Positions 8,443 through 16,362 of a DNA stretch of 32,137 bases are shown here, piece after piece. Positions within the stretch are counted from its first letter, which is position 1; every line of letters begins with the position of its first letter. The DNA comes from M3 sp964637445 (GTDB taxonomy: Bacteria; Bacteroidota; Bacteroidia; Bacteroidales; Muribaculaceae). The notes beneath the pieces were generated by a model that was not told the DNA's origin, did no database searches, and saw only the letters and a program-made list of their open reading frames with translations. The translations under genes were made by a program, and so were the position numbers. The stretch covers positions 1 through 32,137 of the forward strand of contig CAZWWS010000027.1 of assembly GCA_964637445.1 (NCBI GenBank). The letters run 5' to 3'.

Positions 8443-8450
8443 CAAAAGTA
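8443..8450 (-). promoter_or_regulatory. Bacteroidales -7 box for the AraC-type regulator
   Basis: Minus-strand TACTTTTG matches TAnnTTTG, 17 bases before the ATG at 8426. No clear -33 element. The region up to 8579 is the shared control region with the efflux operon. Confidence 0.5.
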
Positions 8451-8548
8451 CTTAAAAACTCTTAATTTTCCATTGCTTTAATTGTGAAATCGAACATATT
8501 GCACAATTTTCCAATTATATTGGTAAACAGCCTCATTCCGAATTACAT

Positions 8549-8556
8549 TACATTTG
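8549..8556 (+). promoter_or_regulatory. Bacteroidales -7 box for the RND efflux operon
   Basis: TACATTTG matches TAnnTTTG, 22 bases before the ATG at 8579. A -33 TTG at the normal distance is missing; the nearest (8520-8522) is 26 bases upstream. A weak basal promoter that needs an activator, such as the adjacent AraC-type protein, would fit. Confidence 0.5.
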
Positions 8557-8578
8557 TAAGTCAAATGGCAATTAAATT

Positions 8579-9637
8579 ATGAAGCAATATTTCTTTTATT
8601 TTATGATGCTTTGGTTGTCGGCAACAATAGTAGGTTGTGGAAACCAATCACAACACACTCAAACTGATGTTAAGGTTAAGTGTGATACAGTTAGAGCAAC
8701 CACAATGTCAGGCAATTTGCAATTTCCGGCGCGAGTAAAAGCGGCAGAGGAAGTAAATATGGCTTTCAAAGTAAGTGGAACTTTAGTGCAAGTGTTCGCT
8801 CAAGAGGGGCAATATGTTCGTCAAGGGGAGCTGTTGGCTCAAATCGATCCTCGTGATTATGAGTTGCAGTTGCAGGCGGTAGAGGCAGAGTGGCGTAGTA
8901 TCAAGTCTGATGCTGAAAGGGTCATCTCCTTGTATGCCGATAGTGTAACTACCGAATCTGATTACGATAAAGCTCGTTATGGGTTACAGCAAATTACAGC
9001 GAAATATGAAAATGCTAAAAATCAACTTGCCGACACAAAGTTGTATGCACCATTTGATGGTTATGTCAAGCGACGTTTATTTGACCCGCCGATGGTCGTA
9101 GGGGCGGGGATGCCGGTAATTACACTCCACTCATCGTCTATGCCGGAAATCGAAATTTTTATACCCTCATCGACTTACAATCGTCGAAATGATATTGCTT
9201 CATTCGTAGCAAAGTTCGATTTTTTAGATACCTCCATTCCATTACAACTTATAAGTATATCATCGGATGTTAATTATAACCAATTACATACAGTAAGACT
9301 TGCGTTACCCTCATCGATAAAAGAGAAACCATCGGTTGGGATGTTGGCAATGGTTGATGTTGCATTACGCACTACTGCCCAAGATGCAATCGCAATTCCG
9401 GCAAATGCTATTTTTCACGAGAATGACACCGACTATGTTTGGATAGTTCAAGATGGCAAAGTCGCAAGGCGTCAGATAGAGATAGCCCAACTGCATGCAA
9501 ACGGCACGGCTTCGATTGCTGCCGGACTGAGCCTCGGAGATGTAATAGTTACAGCCGGAGTTGATGCTCTTCAAGACAATCAGAATGTGAAACCTCTGCC
9601 GAAAGCGAGTAAATCTAATGCGGGAGGATTGCTATGA
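8579..9637 (+). CDS. RND efflux periplasmic adaptor (membrane fusion lipoprotein)
   Basis: A 352-residue HlyD/AcrA-type adaptor. A lipoprotein signal ends at lipobox IVGC (Cys20). A biotinyl-lipoyl-like half follows (VFAQEGQYVRQGELLAQIDPRDYELQ), then a helical hairpin (about 95-140), then the second lipoyl half (DTKLYAPFDGYV), a beta-barrel and the membrane-proximal domain (AIPANAIF..ND..YVWIV.DGKV). It bridges the inner-membrane pump and the outer-membrane channel. First gene of a complete tripartite operon; its stop overlaps the next start (ATGA). Substrates cannot be read from sequence. Regulation is probably by the divergent AraC-type gene, which is frameshifted here. Confidence 0.92.
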   Translation: MKQYFFYFMMLWLSATIVGCGNQSQHTQTDVKVKCDTVRATTMSGNLQFPARVKAAEEVNMAFKVSGTLVQVFAQEGQYVRQGELLAQIDPRDYELQLQAVEAEWRSIKSDAERVISLYADSVTTESDYDKARYGLQQITAKYENAKNQLADTKLYAPFDGYVKRRLFDPPMVVGAGMPVITLHSSSMPEIEIFIPSSTYNRRNDIASFVAKFDFLDTSIPLQLISISSDVNYNQLHTVRLALPSSIKEKPSVGMLAMVDVALRTTAQDAIAIPANAIFHENDTDYVWIVQDGKVARRQIEIAQLHANGTASIAAGLSLGDVIVTAGVDALQDNQNVKPLPKASKSNAGGLL

Positions 9638-12600
9638 TGGACTTGGGCAAGTGGGCTTTCGATAATAAGCGTTTGGTATGGTTTGTGATATCCGTCCTTT
9701 TATTAGGTGGAATTTATCAAGCCTATGAGATGAGTAAGTTGGAAGATCCCGAAATCAAAGTTAAGATTGCGATGGTTGTAGCCACACGCCCGGGAGCGTC
9801 TGCTTCAGAGATGGAATTGGAGGTGTGTGATCCTTTGGAGAGTGCTATTCGTACCATTGGAGATGTGAAATATGTGCAGAGTTGGTCGCGTTGTGATGTC
9901 GCTATATTGCAAGTTGAATTACAGCCTACGACAAAAGATGATGAGTTGGAGCAATGTTGGGATATGCTTCGCCGAAAGGTAAACGATGCCACATCTGATT
10001 TGCCCGACGACACTTCCGTCATAGTGCAAGATGATTTTAATCTTGTATATGGAATGTTTTATGCTCTAACGGGTGATGGTTATACCCCCCAAGAACTATC
10101 AGATTACGCCCAACTTATCCAACGCGAATTGACCAATCTTGATGGAGTAGGTCGAGTGTTGATATATGGAGAACGAGAGCAGACCATCGATATATTGTTA
10201 CAGCCCGAGAAAATGGCTTCATTGGGAATATCTCCGGCAGAGGTGTTGACCACATTACAAGGTCATAATAACGTCTATTATGCCGGCTATTATAACAACG
10301 GAGATAACCGAGTGAGAGTGACGGTTGCCGATAAGTATCGCACTCAACAGCAAATAGAGCAGATGATTATTCAGGGGCATGAGGACGACCAATTGCGATT
10401 GTGTGATATCGCTCGTGTGGAGAGTGGTTACGCTGAGCCCGTGCGAGCACAAATGAAATATAATGGCGAGCCGGCTTTGGGTATAGCTGTAGCTGCCGCA
10501 TCGGGGACTGATATTGTCAAAGTGGGACACGACGTAGAAACGAAATTGGCGGAACTTTCTGCTGAGCAACTGCCTGCCGGTGTCGCCTACAATAAAATAT
10601 TTTATCAGCCGGAGCGAGTGATGGATGCTCTGTCTACGTTCTTCATCAATTTGTTGGAATCAATCATAATTGTGATTGTAGTTTTGATGCTGACGATGGG
10701 GCTGAGAAGCGGTTTGATTATTGGCTTTAGCCTACTGACAATTGTTGTCGGGACATTCCTTTTGCTTGGTTATCTCGATGGCTCGATGCAGCGTGTATCG
10801 TTGGCATCTTTCATCTTGGCTATGGGGATGCTGGTCGATAATGCCATCGTTATTATTGATGGTATTTTGATTGACCTTAAACGAGGTAAGGCACGACGAG
10901 ATGCGATGACCTCAATAGGCTGTAAGACGGCAATGCCTCTTTTAGGTGCAACTATGATAGCAATACTCGCTTTTTTTCCTATATTTCTGTCACCCGATAC
11001 GGCAGGAGTTTATGTGCGCGATCTTTTTATCGTTTTGGCTGTAAGTTTGATGCTTAGTTGGATATTGGCACTGACTCATGTCCCGCTGATGGCTGATCGA
11101 TGGCTGAAACTCACGGCCAACGATAGTGATGGTACGGCATTATATGATGGTCGTATATACAAAATACTACGTACCACATTGCAATTCGGGCTACGCCATC
11201 GGTGGCTGATGGTGTTGTGTGGAATTGCATTGGTCGCTATTAGCGGTTGGGGATTCATGTATGTGAAGCAAGGTTTTTTTCCTGATATGACCTACGACCA
11301 GCTATATATGGAGTATAAATTGCCTGAAGGAACAAACTATACCAAAGTAGAGAAAGATTTAAGTGAGATAGAGTCGTATCTTAAATCGCGTCCGGAGATT
11401 ACTGATATTACAACATCGATAGGCGGAACTCCCGCACGTTATAATTTAGTGAGAAGTATCGCTACTACGTCACTCTCTTATGGCGAACTTATCATATCGT
11501 TTACTTCTGCAAATAGCCTTAAAGAGAATATCACGGAGATTCAAGATTATCTTACCGAAAATTATCCCGATGCATACGTCAAACTCAAGAAGTATAACAT
11601 TATGTACAAAAAATATCCTATTGAGTTGCGTATCATTGGTCCGGATCCGGCGGTATTGAACTCGTTAGCCACTCAAGTAAAAGGCATCATGAATGAAAGT
11701 CCTGAGGTCTGTCTTGTTACATCGGATTGGGATGCTAAAAGTCCCCTTTTGAAGGTAGATTATAATCCTATATTAGCCGGGCAATCCGGTATCAAAAGGG
11801 AAGATATTTCTATGTCACTTCTCACGGCTACAGATGGCATTCCTATCGGCCGATTCTACAAGGGCAAGGATGAAAATACAATCTATCTGAAGATGGCAGA
11901 AAATGATGGCGAGGCGGTCGACAATTTGGAAAATGTACCGATTTACTCGATTATTCCAAATATAAATGGGTTGCTCAACGAAGATTTGCTCTTAAAAGTA
12001 AAAAGCGGAACAATCAACCGAGATGATATTATTCATTCGTTGTTACATTCCACCCCACTTGCCGCTTTGGGGCGTGGTGTTGATATTGAATGGGAGTATC
12101 CTGTCGTAGTTCGTTATAACGGACAAAGAGCGCAAAGTGTAATATGCTCTCCGGTAGATGGTGTTGAGACAGAGGCTGCTCGGCAAATTATAGCTCAGAA
12201 AATAGCATCGATTGATCTCCCTGATGGTTACTCCCTCAGTTGGGGTGGAGAGAAAGAAGCAAGCGATCAGACGATGCATTATTTGTTCAAACAAATACCA
12301 TTAGGCTTGATATTAATCATAGCAGTATTAATTCTCCTGTTTAAGGATTATCGTAAGCCGACTCTTATCTTGTGTTGTGTGCCATTGATGGCTGTCGGTA
12401 TAGTCGTCGGTATGCTGATGAGTGGTAAAGTTTTTAACTTTTGCGCAATTGTCGGAGCGTTAGGACTTGTCGGTATGCTCATCAAAAATTGTATTGTGCT
12501 GATGGATGAAATCAATCAGCAGATTGCCGATGGAACGCCTATTGCATCGGCTCTCGTGGAGAGCTCGTGTGTGCGTCTGCGCGCGGTGATGATGGCTTCG

Positions 12601-12753
12601 CTGACTACAATTCTCGGTATGATTCCTTTGCTGTCTGACGACTTGTTTGGTTCGATGGCAGTGACGATTATGGGAGGACTGCTGTTCTCTGCCATAGCAA
12701 CACTGATATATCTTCCTATACTATATGCTATATTTTTCAAAATCAAAATATGA
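9634..12753 (+). CDS. RND efflux transporter, inner-membrane pump
   Basis: A 1039-residue AcrB/MexB-type proton-driven transporter. The N-terminal helix (RLVWFVISVLLLGG) is followed by a large periplasmic loop (VVATRPGASASEMELEV opens it). The TM2-TM6 block follows, with GMLVDNAIVIIDG in TM4, where the second acidic residue of the usual VDD is Asn. A second periplasmic loop (from about 550) and TM8-TM12 follow, with VGMLIKNCIVLMDEI, whose Lys is the relay-network lysine. Length is normal. It pumps drugs, bile acids or similar amphiphiles across the envelope with its adaptor and TolC partner. Of the many RND families, the Asn variant and overall sequence fit Bacteroidales multidrug pumps better than metal (HME) pumps. 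Confidence 0.93.
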   Translation: MMDLGKWAFDNKRLVWFVISVLLLGGIYQAYEMSKLEDPEIKVKIAMVVATRPGASASEMELEVCDPLESAIRTIGDVKYVQSWSRCDVAILQVELQPTTKDDELEQCWDMLRRKVNDATSDLPDDTSVIVQDDFNLVYGMFYALTGDGYTPQELSDYAQLIQRELTNLDGVGRVLIYGEREQTIDILLQPEKMASLGISPAEVLTTLQGHNNVYYAGYYNNGDNRVRVTVADKYRTQQQIEQMIIQGHEDDQLRLCDIARVESGYAEPVRAQMKYNGEPALGIAVAAASGTDIVKVGHDVETKLAELSAEQLPAGVAYNKIFYQPERVMDALSTFFINLLESIIIVIVVLMLTMGLRSGLIIGFSLLTIVVGTFLLLGYLDGSMQRVSLASFILAMGMLVDNAIVIIDGILIDLKRGKARRDAMTSIGCKTAMPLLGATMIAILAFFPIFLSPDTAGVYVRDLFIVLAVSLMLSWILALTHVPLMADRWLKLTANDSDGTALYDGRIYKILRTTLQFGLRHRWLMVLCGIALVAISGWGFMYVKQGFFPDMTYDQLYMEYKLPEGTNYTKVEKDLSEIESYLKSRPEITDITTSIGGTPARYNLVRSIATTSLSYGELIISFTSANSLKENITEIQDYLTENYPDAYVKLKKYNIMYKKYPIELRIIGPDPAVLNSLATQVKGIMNESPEVCLVTSDWDAKSPLLKVDYNPILAGQSGIKREDISMSLLTATDGIPIGRFYKGKDENTIYLKMAENDGEAVDNLENVPIYSIIPNINGLLNEDLLLKVKSGTINRDDIIHSLLHSTPLAALGRGVDIEWEYPVVVRYNGQRAQSVICSPVDGVETEAARQIIAQKIASIDLPDGYSLSWGGEKEASDQTMHYLFKQIPLGLILIIAVLILLFKDYRKPTLILCCVPLMAVGIVVGMLMSGKVFNFCAIVGALGLVGMLIKNCIVLMDEINQQIADGTPIASALVESSCVRLRAVMMASLTTILGMIPLLSDDLFGSMAVTIMGGLLFSAIATLIYLPILYAIFFKIKI

Positions 12754-12754
12754 T

Positions 12755-14152
12755 ATGAAACTTCGTTATATATTAATAGCGCTATTTATACCTGCTATTG
12801 CTCATGCTCAATCTTTACTTTCGTTGGAGGACTGCATAGCCCTTGCCAAAGAGTACAATAAGCACATTTCGGCTGCCGACTACAACGAGCAATCGGCTAA
12901 ATATGAGCGTAGAGCAGCATTTGCCAACTTCTTCCCGACACTATCGACCGAGGGCTTAGGCGCATACTCTAATGCCTCCGGGGCTTTTGGCGTTGAGGGC
13001 GGATTGTTGCCCGCGATAGGCGCAGATGGAATTCCGACAGCTGCAGGAGCTTATTTCCCGGGTGTTAATCTGAATTATGAGATTGGCGGACTTTATAATA
13101 TAGGATTCAAATTTCAGCAACCTATATTTATGGGAGGAAAAGTGATTGCAGTATATAAAATGGGGCGTATTGGCGAAGACATTGCCCGGCAGAATCGTCG
13201 TCTTACTGAGACTGAGGTCGTCGTTGGTACGGCTCGGGCTTATGCTAATGTGATACAAGCAATGGAACTTCAACAAGTTGCGAAGTCATATAATACATTG
13301 CTCAATGAGTTGATGCATTCTATTGAAAAAGCCTATGAGCGTGGCATGAAATCGCGCAACGATGTGTTGAAAGTCGAGGTTAAACTTGATGAAAGCCTGC
13401 TCAATCTGCGGCGCGCCGAGAATGCTATTCGTCTTGCTACAATGAATCTTTGTCACTATATCGGCCGTCCATTGACAGATTCTATAAAGATTAATGGAGA
13501 GCTTCCTTCAATAGATTGTTCGCTTGTCATGACAACCGATATTTCAGCTCGTCCCGAAGTGAAGATGCTTGCTCACAAAAGCGAATTGATGCATCAAAAA
13601 ATCAACTTGGCACGAGCTGAACTTCTGCCTCAAATAGGTTTGGTCGGACAATATGGCTATTTGAATGGTGTAAAACTTGGTGGAAACAAGCTATTCGATG
13701 ATTGGAGTTTTGTAGCCGGAGTACAGATTTCGATTCCTATTATCAATATAGGGTCTCATTCGCGCTATCAGTCGGCGAAGATGCAATATCAGCAGACTAA
13801 ATCGGAGGAAGAGGCGACGCTCGAACTATTGACATTAGAGGTTACACAAGCAGCTAATAATCTTGAAGAGTCTGTTTTAGAGCATTCACTTGCCGAACGA
13901 GGAGTTGCTTCCGCTACCGAAAATCTGAGAGTGAGCAATCGGCAATATGAGGTAGGGGTTGAGCCATTAAGCGATCTGCTTGAAGCGCAAACACTTTGGC
14001 AACAGGCTAATCAAACGCTCATCGAAGCTCGGATAAACTGTTTCCTCTGTTGGATTGAATATCGCAAAGCGGTAGGGCTTGTGGAGAACGACACCAGAAA
14101 CTACAATTCAGGAAGAGGGAGGCCAAGCGCAAGAGCTACTCCGATGCCATAG
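12755..14152 (+). CDS. TolC-family outer-membrane efflux channel
   Basis: A 465-residue outer-membrane protein with a cleavable signal peptide (ending AIAHA, then QSLLSLEDC). It carries the duplicated TolC coiled-coil architecture: LSLEDCIALAKEYN at the N-terminus, a middle repeat region, GVQISIPIINIG (about 330) and the C-terminal NRQYEVGVEPLSDLLEAQTLW signature. It completes the tripartite pump. The ATG at 12755 is one base after the pump stop; a longer in-frame start inside the pump gene is not used because it would disrupt the signal peptide. The final residues (about 449-465) are read from DNA that is antisense to the catalase 3' end, giving an odd basic, Pro/Arg-rich tail. Confidence 0.92.
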   Translation: MKLRYILIALFIPAIAHAQSLLSLEDCIALAKEYNKHISAADYNEQSAKYERRAAFANFFPTLSTEGLGAYSNASGAFGVEGGLLPAIGADGIPTAAGAYFPGVNLNYEIGGLYNIGFKFQQPIFMGGKVIAVYKMGRIGEDIARQNRRLTETEVVVGTARAYANVIQAMELQQVAKSYNTLLNELMHSIEKAYERGMKSRNDVLKVEVKLDESLLNLRRAENAIRLATMNLCHYIGRPLTDSIKINGELPSIDCSLVMTTDISARPEVKMLAHKSELMHQKINLARAELLPQIGLVGQYGYLNGVKLGGNKLFDDWSFVAGVQISIPIINIGSHSRYQSAKMQYQQTKSEEEATLELLTLEVTQAANNLEESVLEHSLAERGVASATENLRVSNRQYEVGVEPLSDLLEAQTLWQQANQTLIEARINCFLCWIEYRKAVGLVENDTRNYNSGRGRPSARATPMP

Positions 14153-15552
14153 GCCGGATCCGCACGATAGCAGTTGCGTACATGGCGTTGTTTTATGAAT
14201 AGTTCAGCATCACCCATAGCGCGGGCTGTGTTTTCAAATAGCAGCTGTTGCTCTTCCAGAGGCATTAAGCGAAATAGTGCGCCCGGTTGACTATAATAGT
14301 CGGTGTCATATTCCCGCTCATCGTAGTTGTACGCATCTCCATTGAGAGGAAGAGGTGGCTCTTTGAGATGAGGTGAGTCTTTCCATTCTCCATAGCTGTT
14401 TGGCTCATAGCCAAGTGTCGAACCATAATTACCATCTACGCGCATACTTCCATCGCGATGATAGGAATGTATCGGACAGCGTGGACGATTGACAGGTATT
14501 TGGTCGGCATTGACACCGAGACGGTAGCGTTGTGCATCTCCGTATGAGAATAAGCGCCCTTGTAGCATTTTGTCGGGCGAAAATCCGATGCCATCTACAA
14601 TATTCATCGGATTAAATGCCGATTGCTCTACTTCGGCAAAATAATTTTCCGGGTTGCGGTTTAGCTCAAGTATGCCCACGTCATGTAGCGGAAAATCTCC
14701 ATGTGGCCACACTTTTGTCAGATCGAAAGGGTTGATACGATAATTATTGGCCTCCTCCTCTGTCATCAGTTGCACCTGAAACAGCCATCGTGGGTAGTCA
14801 CCCTGTTCGATACTATTGTATAGATCGCGTTGGTGCGACTCGCGGTCTTTTGCTATAATGGCTTCGGCTTCTTGGTCGGTGAGACACTTGATGCCTTGCA
14901 GTGTGCGTAGATGAAATTTTACCCAAGTGCGTCGGTTGTCGGCATTGATGAAACTGTAAGTATGACTTCCGAAGCCGTGCATGTGGCGATAGGAGAGGGG
15001 GATGCCTCGCGGACTCATCGTGATGGTAATCTGATGAAGAGCTTCGGGAAGGAGTGTCCAAAAGTCCCAATTGTTGTTGGCAGAGCGCATATTTGTGCGA
15101 GGGTCGCGTTTGATTGCATGGTTGAGATCTGGAAATTTCAGTGGATCGCGCAAGAAAAACACCGGGGTATTGTTGCCTACAAGATCCCAATTGCCGGCTT
15201 CGGTGTAAAATTTGATGGCAAATCCACGAATGTCTCTTTCGGCATCGGCTGCTCCACGTTCGCCCGCTACGGTGGAAAATCTCACAAAGCAGTCGGTCTT
15301 TTTCCCGATTTGACTGAAAATTGCCGCGCGAGTATAGGCGGTGATGTCGTGTGTTATGGTAAATGTGCCATAAGCTCCCGAGCCTTTTGCATGCATACGT
15401 CGCTCCGGAATTACTTCTCGATCGAAATGTCCGAGTTTTTCAAGAAACCATGGGTCTTGGATGAGAGCCGGTCCTCGTAGTCCGGCGGTCTGAATGTTTT
15501 GGTTGTCGGCGATAGGACGACCATTGGCCGACGTCAATCTATTATCTTTCAT
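14101..15552 (-). CDS. katA: Monofunctional heme catalase
   Basis: A 483-residue clade-3-size catalase that breaks H2O2 into water and oxygen. The catalytic His is H54 in RRMHAKGSGAYG, and the distal Asn is in the GNNTPVFFLRD segment (about 127). The proximal heme ligand is Y337 in GRLFSYGDAQRYRLG. The characteristic HMHGFGSHTYSF stretch is near 190. Cytoplasmic. The convergent TolC gene overlaps its last 52 bases. No TAnnTTTG box is visible upstream, so expression may depend on an activator such as OxyR. A 7-base inverted repeat (15623-15645) is present in the upstream gap. Symbol by family similarity; Bacteroides strains often call this katB. Confidence 0.95.
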   Translation of the reverse strand: MKDNRLTSANGRPIADNQNIQTAGLRGPALIQDPWFLEKLGHFDREVIPERRMHAKGSGAYGTFTITHDITAYTRAAIFSQIGKKTDCFVRFSTVAGERGAADAERDIRGFAIKFYTEAGNWDLVGNNTPVFFLRDPLKFPDLNHAIKRDPRTNMRSANNNWDFWTLLPEALHQITITMSPRGIPLSYRHMHGFGSHTYSFINADNRRTWVKFHLRTLQGIKCLTDQEAEAIIAKDRESHQRDLYNSIEQGDYPRWLFQVQLMTEEEANNYRINPFDLTKVWPHGDFPLHDVGILELNRNPENYFAEVEQSAFNPMNIVDGIGFSPDKMLQGRLFSYGDAQRYRLGVNADQIPVNRPRCPIHSYHRDGSMRVDGNYGSTLGYEPNSYGEWKDSPHLKEPPLPLNGDAYNYDEREYDTDYYSQPGALFRLMPLEEQQLLFENTARAMGDAELFIKQRHVRNCYRADPAYGIGVALALGLPLPEL

Positions 15553-15622
15553 AAATAAATGGGGTTATATAGAGGAAACAATCCCCATGTTGGATATGTT
15601 CACAATCTCCCGTTTGCGAGCT

Positions 15623-15645
15623 TTGCATTATTTAACCGAATGCAA
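15623..15645. repeat. Inverted repeat between catalase and the 15699 gene
   Basis: TTGCATT (15623-15629) and AATGCAA (15639-15645) are perfect arms around a 9-base spacer. The site lies 70 bases upstream of the catalase start and 25 bases upstream of the -7 box of the divergent gene, where a shared operator would be expected. It does not resemble the OxyR or PerR sites I know. Confidence 0.35.
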
Positions 15646-15669
15646 TGTGTAGTTATGGAAAGTGTGTCC

Positions 15670-15677
15670 TACTTTTG
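15670..15677 (+). promoter_or_regulatory. Bacteroidales -7 box for the 15699 gene
   Basis: TACTTTTG matches TAnnTTTG, 21 bases before the ATG at 15699. No clear -33 element at 19-21 bases upstream. Confidence 0.55.
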
Positions 15678-15698
15678 TAGTAAATTATACAAACCAAT

Positions 15699-16259
15699 AT
15701 GGACGAAAAAGAAATTGAATATTTGAATAGATTTGAGGAAAAACTCACCGATGAGTTGCTCAAAAAATGCACGTCATGGAAGTTGCTCGACGGGCAATTG
15801 CTTGCTACCGACGATATTGATGGCTATTGGCAACGCGTTGCTCCCGAATATATGGCCGATGCCGTGCCACAAATTGCCGCTTATCCCACTGTGTCGGTGG
15901 CGTGGGCTGCGTATCTTGGTGTAGGAGTTGCTTTTGGTTGGGATGTGGAGTGGTCAACCTTTTCAGAGGTTAAATACCAATTCTTTTATGGAGAGCAAGG
16001 TTTTGATGATATGGATGAGCACATCGTGAGAGATTTGCTCGGACTTCCGCTCCAAGAGTCGGAAGCACGATTGCTTGAGGAAGCAATTCGCCGTTGTGGT
16101 GAGGCTGCAGTAGGGCATATCCGTCATGAGCAGATAGAGCCACAAAGTCAAATGGCATTCCATGTCTTTGCTCGTGCAAGTAGAGCCATGTATCGCATCG
16201 GTGCTGCAATAGAGCTACGTCGTTTAGGCTATCGTTTTGAGGCTGTCAACATGAATTGA
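15699..16259 (+). CDS. Unknown protein, 186 residues, divergent from catalase
   Basis: I do not recognise this family. The protein has no signal peptide. It starts with a charged helix-like segment (MDEKEIEYLNRFEEKL). A central hydrophobic, aromatic stretch (about 66-83: VSVAWAAYLGVGVAFGW) could be a buried core or one membrane-associated helix. The C-terminal half looks helical. A predicted promoter box lies 21 bases upstream and codon use resembles the neighbours, so it is a real gene. It is transcribed alone, back-to-back with catalase, and the intergenic inverted repeat hints at shared control. No catalytic motif is seen. Confidence 0.7.
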   Translation: MDEKEIEYLNRFEEKLTDELLKKCTSWKLLDGQLLATDDIDGYWQRVAPEYMADAVPQIAAYPTVSVAWAAYLGVGVAFGWDVEWSTFSEVKYQFFYGEQGFDDMDEHIVRDLLGLPLQESEARLLEEAIRRCGEAAVGHIRHEQIEPQSQMAFHVFARASRAMYRIGAAIELRRLGYRFEAVNMN

Positions 16260-16316
16260 CGCGAAATTTTAGATAAAAAGTAGGACTTATCTGCCGCTTG
16301 GGTGGATAATTTCCAC

Positions 16317-16324
16317 TACTTTTG
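16317..16324 (+). promoter_or_regulatory. Bacteroidales -7 box for the CotH-like gene
   Basis: TACTTTTG matches TAnnTTTG. A TTG at 16298-16300 is 16 bases upstream, shorter than usual. The predicted transcript start falls near 16330, so a possible GTG start at 16330 is at or before the transcript start and the ATG at 16363 is preferred. Confidence 0.55.
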
Positions 16325-16362
16325 TATTCGTGAAAATTAAATTTTTTATAAAAGTGTATACA

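Noticed and set aside
9634..12753. Heavy-metal (HME) type RND pump because of VDN in TM4
   Set aside because: No methionine- or metal-binding pattern is seen and the overall sequence fits multidrug-type pumps of Bacteroidales.
14911..15480. A 189-codon plus-strand open frame inside the catalase region
   Set aside because: It is antisense to an intact, strongly conserved catalase and shows no domain or start context of its own.
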